Source of the DNA: JAFALK01 sp042701975
GTDB taxonomy: Bacteria; Pseudomonadota; Gammaproteobacteria; Burkholderiales; Burkholderiaceae_C
NCBI GenBank assembly: GCA_042701975.1
Contig: CP170561.1
Span: forward strand, 3,100,001 to 3,164,000
DNA length: 64,000 nt
Direction: 5' to 3'
Below are positions 43,376 through 51,453 of the stretch, piece by piece (within the stretch, counting starts at the first letter, position 1; the number at the start of each line of letters is the position of its first letter). Position numbers and translations under genes: made by a program. The notes beneath the pieces were generated by a model that was not told the origin of the DNA, searched no databases, and saw only the letters and a list, made by a program, of their open reading frames with translations.

Positions 43376-45054
43376 GTGCGCAGGCCACATCCAGGCAATG
43401 GAACACTCGCGCCGAAGGCCGGGCGCGCCGGCTGCAGCGCGTTGCCGACGCACTCGGCCATGGACTGCGCGGCAAGCGAGTGGACACCGGACTGACGGTG
43501 GATCTGTTGAATGCGGCTCTCAATCCATCTGATCGGGTCTGCCTGGAAGGCAACAACCAGAAGCAGGCCGACTTCCTGGCTCGCTCCCTGATCAGCGTTG
43601 ATCCCGAGCGAGTGCACGACCTGCACATGGTGCAGTCGGTGCTGTCCCTGCCCGAACACCTGGACGTGTTCGAGCTTGGCATCGCCTCACGCCTCGACTT
43701 CTCGTTCTCCGGCCCTCAGGGCGCGCGGCTCGCGAAGCTTGTATCGCAGGGCGGCGTGCAGATCGGAGCCATCCACACCTACCTCGAGCTGTTCTCCCGC
43801 TACTTCGTCGACCTGACGCCGCAGGTGTCCCTGATCGCGGCGCACGCCGCCGACGCCCAAGGCAATCTCTACACAGGCCCGAACACCGAGGACACGCCGG
43901 TCATCGTGGAGGCCACTGCTTTCAGTGGCGGCCTGGTCATCGCACAGGTCAACGAGATCGTGGACAAGCTGCCGCGCGTGGACATTCCGGCCGACTGGGT
44001 GGACTACGTGATCCTCGCACCGACGCCCAACGTCATCGAACCGCTGTTCACCCGCGATCCGGCGCAGATCTCGGAAATCCAGGTACTGATGGCCATGATG
44101 GCGATCAAGGGCATCTACGCCGAGTACGGCGTGCAACGGCTGAACCACGGCATCGGGTTCGACACGGCGGCCATCGAGCTGCTGCTTCCGACCTACGGCG
44201 AATCCCTGGGGCTGCGCGGCAAGATCTGCAAGCACTGGGCGCTCAACCCGCACCCGGCGCTCATTCCCGCGATCGAGGCCGGCTGGGTCGAGTCGATCCA
44301 TTCCTTCGGATCGGAGCTGGGCATGGAGGACTACATCCGTGCCCGGTCGGACGTCTTCTTCACCGGAGCTGACGGCAGCCTGCGTAGCAACCGCGCCTTC
44401 TCACAGGCAGCGGGTCACTACGCCTGCGATCTGTTCATCGGTTCGACGTTGCAGATGGATCTCGCCGGCAACAGCTCGACAGCCACCCTGGGGCGGATCG
44501 CAGGCTTTGGCGGGGCGCCCAACATGGGCGCGGATGCCCGCGGCCGACGCCACAGCAGCGCGGCCTGGTTGAAGGCAGGCACGGAGGCCCGGTCCGGCCT
44601 TGCCGGCGCCCGCGGCACGCCGCGTGGACAGAAGCTGGTGGTGCAGATGGTGGAGACCTTCCGCGAACACATGCAACCCGCCTTTGTTGACAAGCTTGAT
44701 GCTTGGAAGCTGGCGGAGCAAGCGGGAATGCCATTGCCGCCGATCATGATCTACGGCGACGACGTCAGCCACGTGCTGACCGAGGAGGGCATCGCCAACC
44801 TGCTGCTGTGCCGCAATGACGAGGAGCGCGAGCAGGCCATCCGTGGTGTATCGGGCTACACGGCAGTCGGACTCGGCCGCGATCACCGTGCGGTGGAGAA
44901 CCTCCGTGACCGGGGCGTGATCCGCCGGCCGCAGGACATGGGTATCGACCCTCGAGATGCCACCCGCAATCTCCTTGCTGCTCGCAGCATGCGCGATCTG
45001 GTTCGTGCCTCGGGCGGCCTCTACCACCCGCCCAAGCGGTTCCGCCACTGGTGA
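43372..45054 (+). CDS. mdcA: Malonate decarboxylase alpha subunit (acetyl-S-ACP:malonate ACP transferase)
   Basis: A 560-residue subunit that exchanges acetate for malonate on the acyl carrier protein. The start overlaps the DctM stop. The conserved CoA-transferase-like segments are present (RVCLEGNNQKQADFLARSL; AAHAADAQGNLYTGPNTEDTPVIVEATAFSGGLVIAQVNEIVDKLPRVDIP; GFGGAPNMGADARGRRHSSAAWLKAG). Length matches known MdcA (about 550). First gene of the decarboxylase part of the operon. Confidence 0.96.
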   Translation: MSAQATSRQWNTRAEGRARRLQRVADALGHGLRGKRVDTGLTVDLLNAALNPSDRVCLEGNNQKQADFLARSLISVDPERVHDLHMVQSVLSLPEHLDVFELGIASRLDFSFSGPQGARLAKLVSQGGVQIGAIHTYLELFSRYFVDLTPQVSLIAAHAADAQGNLYTGPNTEDTPVIVEATAFSGGLVIAQVNEIVDKLPRVDIPADWVDYVILAPTPNVIEPLFTRDPAQISEIQVLMAMMAIKGIYAEYGVQRLNHGIGFDTAAIELLLPTYGESLGLRGKICKHWALNPHPALIPAIEAGWVESIHSFGSELGMEDYIRARSDVFFTGADGSLRSNRAFSQAAGHYACDLFIGSTLQMDLAGNSSTATLGRIAGFGGAPNMGADARGRRHSSAAWLKAGTEARSGLAGARGTPRGQKLVVQMVETFREHMQPAFVDKLDAWKLAEQAGMPLPPIMIYGDDVSHVLTEEGIANLLLCRNDEEREQAIRGVSGYTAVGLGRDHRAVENLRDRGVIRRPQDMGIDPRDATRNLLAARSMRDLVRASGGLYHPPKRFRHW

Positions 45055-45067
45055 TCGGAGACGGCAG

Positions 45068-45391
45068 ATGAGCAGCTTTCCTTCAGGACTTGAAACGCTG
45101 AACTACAGCTTTGCCGGCCGGCGGCCTGCAGGCAACTTCACGCCAGTTTTGGTCGGCGTCGTTGGCTCCGGCAACCTGGAGGTTCTGCTGGAGCCCGTAG
45201 CCGGCATGAACTGCGAGATTCATATCGAGACTTCGGCGCGCGGCTTCAGCTCGATCTGGGACGCGGTCGTTCGCGACTTCCATCAACGGCATCTGCTGGG
45301 CGGCGTGCGGCTTTCGCTGAACGACATGGGCGCAACGCCAGCCGTGGTCAGCCTTCGCCTGGATCAGGCGGTTTCGGAGCTGACACCGTGA
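45068..45391 (+). CDS. mdcC: Malonate decarboxylase acyl carrier protein (delta subunit)
   Basis: A 107-residue carrier starting at ATG 45068 after GGAGACGG. The prosthetic group 2'-(5''-phosphoribosyl)-3'-dephospho-CoA is attached to a serine, here probably Ser34 in VVGSGNLEVL, as in the Klebsiella homologue. The stop overlaps mdcD. It is unrelated to fatty-acid ACP in sequence. Confidence 0.95.
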   Translation: MSSFPSGLETLNYSFAGRRPAGNFTPVLVGVVGSGNLEVLLEPVAGMNCEIHIETSARGFSSIWDAVVRDFHQRHLLGGVRLSLNDMGATPAVVSLRLDQAVSELTP

Positions 45392-46278
45392 GTACGAATA
45401 TCTTCACAAGCTACGCGGAATGCTCCGCGCGCGATCGGCTCGCCCATGTGCTCGACCCTGGTAGCTTCCACGAGTGGCTGCCGCCGGCCGAGCGAATCAC
45501 GAGCCCGCACCTTGCCCAGCTCGGCGTGCCCTCTGCCTTTGACGACGGAGTGGTCATCGGTCACGCGACGCTGGCAGGTCGCCGTGTTTTCATCGCTGCG
45601 CAAGAGGGCGAGTTCATGGGCGGGGGGGTCGGTGAGGTCCACGGGGCCAAACTGGTCGGCCTGTTTCGGCGGGCGTTGCGGGATCGACCGGATGCAGTTC
45701 TGCTGCTCGCCGAATCCGGAGGCGTGCGCCTGCATGAAGCTAACGCCGGGCTGATCGCCGTCTCCGAGGTCATGCGTGCGCTGCTCGACGTTCGTGCTGC
45801 CGGCATCCCGATCATCGTTCTGATCGGCGGCGCCAACGGGTGCTTCGGGGGCATGGGCATCGTGGCGCGTTGTGCAGATCGCGTCGTGATGAGCGACATC
45901 GGGCGTCTGGCTATGTCCGGGCCCGAAGTGATCGAAGCCTCGCACGGTGTCGAAGAGTTCGATTCCCGGGATCGCGCGCTGGTTTGGAGAACGACAGGCG
46001 GCAAGCATCGCTGGCTCATCGGCGACTGCGACGTGCTCGTGGAGGACGACGTGTCTGCGTTCCGCGCAGAAGCGATAGCGGCCCTCGACGCGTCAGTCGT
46101 GCTAACGCTTTCAAAGCTGGAGGAGGAGCACGCGATGCTTGCGGCGCGACTGAACCTGCTGCCCGACGTTGTGAACGGGGACGAGGCGACCGAGCTGTGG
46201 AGGCGTCTGGGCGTGCCCAACGCTGAGCAGGTGCCCGACATGAATGTCGATGCGGTGAAAGCGCCGCGATTCGGATGA
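45388..46278 (+). CDS. mdcD: Malonate decarboxylase beta subunit
   Basis: A 296-residue carboxyltransferase-like (crotonase superfamily) subunit that, with the gamma subunit, decarboxylates malonyl-S-ACP to acetyl-S-ACP. Recognised by AQEGEFMGGGVGEVHGAKLVGLFRRAL, LLLAESGGVRLHEANAGLIAVSEVMRAL and GGANGCFGGMGIVARCADRVVMSDIGRLAMSGPEVIE. The length is typical. Confidence 0.95.
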   Translation: MSTNIFTSYAECSARDRLAHVLDPGSFHEWLPPAERITSPHLAQLGVPSAFDDGVVIGHATLAGRRVFIAAQEGEFMGGGVGEVHGAKLVGLFRRALRDRPDAVLLLAESGGVRLHEANAGLIAVSEVMRALLDVRAAGIPIIVLIGGANGCFGGMGIVARCADRVVMSDIGRLAMSGPEVIEASHGVEEFDSRDRALVWRTTGGKHRWLIGDCDVLVEDDVSAFRAEAIAALDASVVLTLSKLEEEHAMLAARLNLLPDVVNGDEATELWRRLGVPNAEQVPDMNVDAVKAPRFG

Positions 46279-46299
46279 TCAAAGCTCCGGGAGTTTGAA

Positions 46300-47001
46300 A
46301 TGGAATGGACCACCTTGGCCGCGCGGCTGTTCGGCTCCGAGCATGGCATCACCTGCGATGGGGACTTGCTGCACGGAACCGCGCAGATCGATGGAGATCC
46401 ACTGACCGTCGTCGGTACGACCCACCACGCACCGATTGGTGTCCGACTCGCGTTGGCGCAGGCGCGCGTCGTGCTGGATACGATCACTCGCCACCCGGGT
46501 CGGTCCATCCTGATCCTCATCGACACACAGGGGCAGCAGCTGCGCCGACGCGATGAGCTGTTGGGCATCAACCGAGCAATGGCGCATCTGGGCATGTGCA
46601 TCGACTTCGCGCGTCGGCGGGGACATCGCGTGCTGGGGCTGATCTACGACCAGGCGTTGTCCGGTGGCTTTATCACCTCCGGGTTGATCGCCAATGCTTG
46701 CGACGCGTTGCCCGAGGCCGAGATCCGTGTCATGCGAATTCCGGCGATGGCCCGAGTGACCAAACTGCCGGAAGCGATGCTGACGGAGCTGTCGCGCAGC
46801 AATCCGGTGTTCGCTCCTGGTGTCGAGAACTATGTCGCCATGGGCGGCGTCCGTGAGGTGTGGAGAGGCGACTTGCCCGCGGCGCTGGCCGCAGCGCTGG
46901 CCAGCGCGCCAATCGACGATCACCGCGCTCGTGATGGGTTGCAGCGCGGCGGTCGCCGTCTTGCATCGCTTGTGATTGAACGCGTACTGGACGCTGCATG
47001 A
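46300..47001 (+). CDS. mdcE: Malonate decarboxylase gamma subunit
   Basis: A 233-residue subunit that pairs with MdcD to form the decarboxylase site. Typical segments: SILILIDTQGQQLRRRDELLGINRAMAHLGMCIDFARRRGHRVLGLIYDQALSGGFITSGLIANACDALPEAEIRVM. It starts 21 bp after mdcD, preceded by a GGGAG site, and overlaps mdcG. Confidence 0.95.
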   Translation: MEWTTLAARLFGSEHGITCDGDLLHGTAQIDGDPLTVVGTTHHAPIGVRLALAQARVVLDTITRHPGRSILILIDTQGQQLRRRDELLGINRAMAHLGMCIDFARRRGHRVLGLIYDQALSGGFITSGLIANACDALPEAEIRVMRIPAMARVTKLPEAMLTELSRSNPVFAPGVENYVAMGGVREVWRGDLPAALAAALASAPIDDHRARDGLQRGGRRLASLVIERVLDAA

Positions 47002-47687
47002 AGCTCGCGCACCTGCGGCGACACCAACTCGCCTGGCTTGGCGAAGCGGGATGGAGACGCCTGCAGGAGCAAAGCTGGGACGACGAAGCACGTGCGTGCC
47101 TGGCCCATTGGGCCGGAGCGAGACTGCCTCTGGTGATCACGCGGCAGTCGCCCGAGAAGGACGGCGACCTCGAATCGATCTCGCTCGGGCTGCCGGCCCC
47201 CGGACGGTGGAATCGCCGGCGCCTGATGCTGCGCATGAAGCGCAGCGAAGTTGTCTGCTTCGACGAGTTCCCGCACGCGGACAAGGCTGCTCGCCTTCTG
47301 CCGCTCTCGCTTCGCAGCACCTGGCGCGCTCTTTGTGCGGAACTCGAAGCGTTGGACTCGCGCGCACGGGTCTATGGCAGCTACGGATGGGAGCTCATGA
47401 GCGGCCTCGATCATGTGCGCAAGGGCTCGGACATCGACTTGTGGCTCGCGGTCGCTGACGCCGCTCATGCCGATGCGGTCGCGGCCGGCCTGCAATCGTT
47501 CTCTGAGGGTCTGCTGCGAATTGACGGCGAGCTGGTGTTCCGCGATGGCAGCGCCGTAGCCTGGCGCGAATGGCTCTTGTGGCGCAGGGGCAAGGCCAAG
47601 TCGATCCTCGTCAAGTCGGTCGAGGGCAGTGCCTTGGTTCGCTCACCGGCCTGGCAAGAGGCGGCGCAGGCATCGGAGGCTGCCTGA
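46998..47687 (+). CDS. mdcG: Phosphoribosyl-dephospho-CoA transferase (malonate decarboxylase holo-ACP synthase)
   Basis: A 229-residue nucleotidyltransferase that transfers the phosphoribosyl-dephospho-CoA group onto MdcC. The nucleotidyltransferase motif GSYGWELMSGLDHVRKGSDIDLWL, with its paired aspartates, is intact (residues about 127-150). Its start overlaps mdcE and its stop shares bases with the mdcB start (TGATG). Confidence 0.93.
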   Translation: MKLAHLRRHQLAWLGEAGWRRLQEQSWDDEARACLAHWAGARLPLVITRQSPEKDGDLESISLGLPAPGRWNRRRLMLRMKRSEVVCFDEFPHADKAARLLPLSLRSTWRALCAELEALDSRARVYGSYGWELMSGLDHVRKGSDIDLWLAVADAAHADAVAAGLQSFSEGLLRIDGELVFRDGSAVAWREWLLWRRGKAKSILVKSVEGSALVRSPAWQEAAQASEAA

Positions 47688-48553
47688 TGCGCAATGCTGC
47701 AAGGCTCCGCTTCGAGAGGGCAGGCACCTTCACGACAGCCGAACTCGGGCGGGCTGCTACGCGTGCCCTTTACGACGAACTTGTCCTGTCGCCCAAGCCC
47801 GGACTGGTCACTTTGACGGACCGCGGCAGCCACAGCGACATGGACGCCCAGATGTTCATGCGCAGCTTGTTCTCGTTGCGTCACTACTTCAGCCAGATCG
47901 CGCAAGCTGGGCACGATGGCGCCGACTTCGCAGGGCTTGAACGGCTTGGCATTGAGGCCGAGGTTCGCATGCTTGCAGCCACGGGCGGCGTCAACACGCA
48001 CCGCGGCGCCATCTTCATGCTCGGGTTGCTGTGCGCGTCCGCGGGCGCAGTGCTGCGGGAAAGCGGCAGCCTGGCGCAGCCGAACGAGATTCGAGAGTCG
48101 CTCCAGCGAAATTGGGGTGCGGCGCTGGAGAAGCGTTGCGGGCGGGTCTCCTCGCTGCCCGGTGGCATGGCTGCGCATCGCTATGGTCTGCGCAGCGCAT
48201 CGCAAGAAGCAGCATTGGGATTTCCGGTCCTGTTCGAAACCGCCGTCCCTGCGCTGACCGCAGCCCTGGCTCGCGGCCTGTCGCCGCAGCAGGCGAGGCT
48301 CGACACCCTGTTCCACATCATGGCCGTGCTGGACGACAGCAACCTCGCGCATCGAGGTGGCATTGCTGGCCTTTACTTTGGTCAGGCCAGCGCCCAACAA
48401 TTCATTCAAGAAGGCGGGGCCGGCGCGATCGATGGTATTCGCAAGGTCGAAGCCATCGCGCGCGAGTTCGTCGCACGGCGCCTTTCGCCAGGCGGCGCGG
48501 CAGACACGCTATCGGCCGCCTGCTGGCTCGTGCGGCTGCACATGCGCCCATGA
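47687..48553 (+). CDS. mdcB: Triphosphoribosyl-dephospho-CoA synthase
   Basis: A 288-residue CitG-family enzyme making the precursor of the MdcC prosthetic group from ATP and dephospho-CoA. Family motifs: ALYDELVLSPKPGLVTLTDRGSHSDMDAQMFMRSL, GVNTHRGAIFMLGLL and LDDSNLAHRGGIAGL. The start is the ATG within the TGATG overlap at 47685-47689. An open frame extends upstream into mdcG but has no homology. Confidence 0.95.
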   Translation: MRNAARLRFERAGTFTTAELGRAATRALYDELVLSPKPGLVTLTDRGSHSDMDAQMFMRSLFSLRHYFSQIAQAGHDGADFAGLERLGIEAEVRMLAATGGVNTHRGAIFMLGLLCASAGAVLRESGSLAQPNEIRESLQRNWGAALEKRCGRVSSLPGGMAAHRYGLRSASQEAALGFPVLFETAVPALTAALARGLSPQQARLDTLFHIMAVLDDSNLAHRGGIAGLYFGQASAQQFIQEGGAGAIDGIRKVEAIAREFVARRLSPGGAADTLSAACWLVRLHMRP

Positions 48554-49455
48554 GCTTCGCGCTGCTTTTCTCCGGGCAAGGTACGCAGCACCCAGACATG
48601 CTGCCCTGGCTCGTCGACGACAGCCTCGTGCGCGCCACGTGTGTTCGCCTCGGCGTCGAAGATTGGCGCAGTGCCCTTGCCGATCCGGAATGGGCGCAGC
48701 GCAACTCAAACGCGCAGACGTTGCTCACCGGCCTCTCTCTGGCTGCTTGGCTGCAGGTGGCGGGCCACGTCGCGAGACCGACGGCGATCGCTGGCTACAG
48801 CGTCGGTGAACTGGCGGCGTTCAGCGCCGCCGGCGTCATCAGCGCGCAGGCCGCTGCTGGCCTTGCAACCCAGCGAGCCGAAGCCATGGACCGCAGTGCG
48901 GCGGCTGTCCCTGGCGGGCTTCTGGCCATCAGCGGGTTAGAGGAAGAGCGCCTCAAACAGTTGTGCGTCGAATTCGGACTCGCGCTGGCGATCCGCAATG
49001 GCATAGAGAGTGTCATCGTCGGCGGCCCGCGCGAAGCCTTGGACGTCGCGGCGGTTAGCGCCACTCGCTCAGGAGGGCAATGCACCCGTCTGCGCATCAA
49101 CGTAGCGTCGCATACGCCTTGGATGACAGAGGCCGCAGCGAGCTTCGCCGGCGCACTGTCGAGCGTGGATTTTCAGGCGCCACAAACGCTGCTTTTCAGC
49201 AATGTCGCGGATCGTATTCGCGACGCAGCGTCCGCGCGTTTCGCCCTTGCAACGCAGGTCAATCACACCGTCCGATGGGACGAGTGCATGGAGAACATTG
49301 CCGCTCGCCAAGTGAGTTGCGTGCTCGAAGTCGGCCCTGGGCATGCGCTGTCACGCCTATGGAATACGCGATTCCCGGCGATTCCAGCTCGGAGCAGTGA
49401 TGACTTCAGAAGTGTCACCGCTGTCTCATCCTGGCTGAACAGGAGCGCCGATTGA
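48550..49455 (+). CDS. mdcH: Malonyl-CoA:ACP transacylase of the malonate decarboxylase system
   Basis: A 301-residue FabD-like enzyme that primes the carrier protein by transferring malonyl from CoA. The active-site serine is Ser84 in AGYSVGELAAF; the N-terminal LLFSGQGTQHPDML is the oxyanion-hole motif, and a catalytic histidine is likely in ASHTPWM. It overlaps mdcB by four bases and is the last gene of the operon. A decayed integrase begins about 20 bases after the stop. Confidence 0.93.
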   Translation: MSFALLFSGQGTQHPDMLPWLVDDSLVRATCVRLGVEDWRSALADPEWAQRNSNAQTLLTGLSLAAWLQVAGHVARPTAIAGYSVGELAAFSAAGVISAQAAAGLATQRAEAMDRSAAAVPGGLLAISGLEEERLKQLCVEFGLALAIRNGIESVIVGGPREALDVAAVSATRSGGQCTRLRINVASHTPWMTEAAASFAGALSSVDFQAPQTLLFSNVADRIRDAASARFALATQVNHTVRWDECMENIAARQVSCVLEVGPGHALSRLWNTRFPAIPARSSDDFRSVTAVSSWLNRSAD

Positions 49456-49474
49456 CCGCCCCGAATCGAGTCAT

Positions 49475-49792
49475 CGAGTCATCGAGGCGACTGTGGCGTT
49501 CATCCGCAGTCGAGGCGAAGAATTTGAGCCATTCACGGTCCACGACCTACGTCGTTCTGTGAGCACGTTGCTGCATTAGGCCGGGTTCAACAGCGACTGA
49601 ATTGGGAAATTCCTAGCGCACGAGCAAAAAGGCGTGCGCGCGGTCTACAACAAGGCAGAGTACGCCGCGCAGCGACGAAGCATGCTTCAGAGATGGGCGG
49701 ACATGCTGGACGATTGGATCCGCAAAGAAGGCGCCGCCCAACATTCGGGCGTGCAATCTACCGGGACTTCCGTTCAAACGCATGCCGCCTGA
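49475..49792 (+). pseudogene. Decayed tyrosine integrase, C-terminal part with two in-frame stops
   Basis: One frame reads RVIEATVAFIRSRGEEFEPF then TVHDLRRSVSTLLH, stop, AGFNSD, stop, IGKFLAHEQKGVRAVYNKAEY and AAQRRSMLQRWADMLDDWI. This is the C-terminal catalytic part of a P4/prophage-type tyrosine recombinase: HxxR in HDLRR, the third-box histidine in LAHEQ, and the nucleophilic tyrosine in the VYNKAEY block. The N-terminal DNA-binding part and the first catalytic arginine are missing, and two nonsense codons interrupt the rest. It marks the right border of an accessory region. From 49793 to 49994 I see no gene. Confidence 0.8.
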
Positions 49793-49994
49793 TTGAACCC
49801 TCTCGCGTCGATCATCCCCCGGCGCATTTCCGAGGTGGTGCCCGGAGAATTGTCCAGCGTGAGAATCGGCTTTCGACCGCCAGCCTTCGACTCAGAACGC
49901 GCATTTGAAGCACTGGTCCGAAAGCTCAAATTCCGTCGTTCAGACAACGCCGTGCGCAGGTTGCTTCGATCGCCCAAGGCAATCATTTGCCAGC

Positions 49995-51380
49995 CTAGAG
50001 TACCTGCTGGGCCTTTTCGAAAGCGGCCGTCGGGACCTTCGCCATCAGCAGCGTCCCTCTCCCGACCGCAGTCGTGACCTTGAAGTCGCCGTCAATGGAT
50101 TCCAATCGCTCGCGCATGTTGCGCAGACCGATGCCGCGCTGGGAGTCCTTCAAGACGGCCGTCAAGTCAAAGCCCTGCCCATCGTCTTCGATCTCTAGTA
50201 CAACCAGACGTCTGGCATAGCGCAGCCTTAGGCTGATATGCGCGGCTCGTGCATGCTTGGCTGCATTGGCCAGCGCTTCCTGCGCGACGCGAAACAGCGC
50301 GGTGTTGACGGATTCTGGAAGTTCGACAGCATCGCCAACGATGCTGAAGTCCACGCTGCGCGCCATGCGGCCATCGGCCTCGCTGGCCAGCATCCGCAGC
50401 GCGGCGGGCAGGCCCAGCGTGTCCAGCATCGCGGGCCGCAGGCTGTGCGAGATGCGGCGCACCTCGACAAGCAATTCGTTGAGTCGCTCCAACGTTCGGC
50501 AGAGCAGTTCCTGCGGCGCCTCGCCTTCGCTTTCCATCTGATCCAGCGCGGATTCGATCAGCAGCTTGGCAGCAACCAGCGTCTGGCTCGTGCCGTCGTG
50601 CAGCTCGCGGGCCAGGTGGGCGCGTTCATCTTCCTGCGAGCGCACCAGCTGCTGGGCCAGCAGCTTGAGCTTGGCATCGGCCACGCGGTGTTCGTTCAGG
50701 TTCAGCCACAGGCCGCTGATGGTGATGAGCCCGAGGCCACCGCCGGCCATGCAGGCGAGCCACAGCATCGTCTTGCGGATGTTGGAGGCGGTCTGCCGGT
50801 CGAGCTGCGCTTCCGCAGCTTGGATGTCGTCGAGGTAGAGGCCAGTGCCGATCATCCAGCGCCAGCGCGGAAGGGCCACGACGTAGCTGAGCTTGGGCTC
50901 GATGGTGCCGGTAGACGGCTTGCGCCACGGATATTCGACATAGCCGCCGCCCTGGCGGGCCTGCGCGATCAGGCGCTGGATCGTGGCGCGGCCTTGCGGG
51001 TCGCGCAGCTCCCAGAGGTTCTGGCCGACGAGGTCGCGCTGGCGCGAATGCATCAGCACATGCCCTTCGAAGTCGTAGACGAAGAAGTAGCCGTCGTCGC
51101 CATAGTCGAGCTGGCCCAGCACGCGCACGGCCTCGTTCCGCGCGGCCTCGTCGTCGCGGCCGCTGTCGTAGAGCGGCTGGATGGCGCTCCGGCCCAGCTC
51201 CAGGTAGTGCTTGAGCTCTGAGCGGCGTGCGCTCATGTATTCCTCGTCTACCAGCGCCTTCTGCGCGCGGCCGAGTTCGCGCTGCTGCTGCTGCAGCGCC
51301 ACCGCAATCGCCAGCAGGGCGAGCAGCAGGGGAATCGCGGCGAGGACGAGCAGCTTGGCTTTGAGGCGCATCGGCTTCAT
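49995..51380 (-). CDS. Cache-domain sensor histidine kinase (NarX/HisKA_3 type)
   Basis: A 461-residue membrane kinase from ATG 51380 (an in-frame ATG at 51392 is also possible). Helix 1 lies at about residues 5-27. A single Cache domain follows (about 35-200; DYGDDGYFFVYDFEGHVLMHSRQRDLVGQNLW), then a second membrane helix (about 205-228), the HisKA_3 box ERAHLARELHDGTSQTLVAAKLL with the phosphorylated histidine, and an ATPase domain (EALANAAKHA, EIEDDGQGFD, GIGLRNMRERL). It lies downstream of a monocarboxylate symporter; its partner is probably the NarL-type regulator at 53286. Confidence 0.92.
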   Translation of the reverse strand: MKPMRLKAKLLVLAAIPLLLALLAIAVALQQQQRELGRAQKALVDEEYMSARRSELKHYLELGRSAIQPLYDSGRDDEAARNEAVRVLGQLDYGDDGYFFVYDFEGHVLMHSRQRDLVGQNLWELRDPQGRATIQRLIAQARQGGGYVEYPWRKPSTGTIEPKLSYVVALPRWRWMIGTGLYLDDIQAAEAQLDRQTASNIRKTMLWLACMAGGGLGLITISGLWLNLNEHRVADAKLKLLAQQLVRSQEDERAHLARELHDGTSQTLVAAKLLIESALDQMESEGEAPQELLCRTLERLNELLVEVRRISHSLRPAMLDTLGLPAALRMLASEADGRMARSVDFSIVGDAVELPESVNTALFRVAQEALANAAKHARAAHISLRLRYARRLVVLEIEDDGQGFDLTAVLKDSQRGIGLRNMRERLESIDGDFKVTTAVGRGTLLMAKVPTAAFEKAQQVL

Positions 51381-51403
51381 TGTCAGTCCCATTCCGAGAA
51401 AGC

Positions 51404-51436
51404 AAAAAGGCCGGTGCCTTTGCGGGCACCGGCCTT
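51404..51436 (-). terminator. Strong rho-independent terminator after the symporter
   Basis: A perfect 12-bp stem (51407-51418 with 51425-51436; arms AAGGCCGGTGCC and GGCACCGGCCTT) with a six-base loop ends in a run of T on the minus strand. It lies between the symporter stop and the kinase start, so the kinase is probably transcribed partly by read-through or from its own promoter. Confidence 0.85.
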
Positions 51437-51453
51437 GCAGGGGTGATGCCGGA

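Noticed and set aside
49793..50077. Plus-strand frame after the integrase remnant
   Set aside because: It runs into the end of the convergent kinase gene and shows no recognisable motif.
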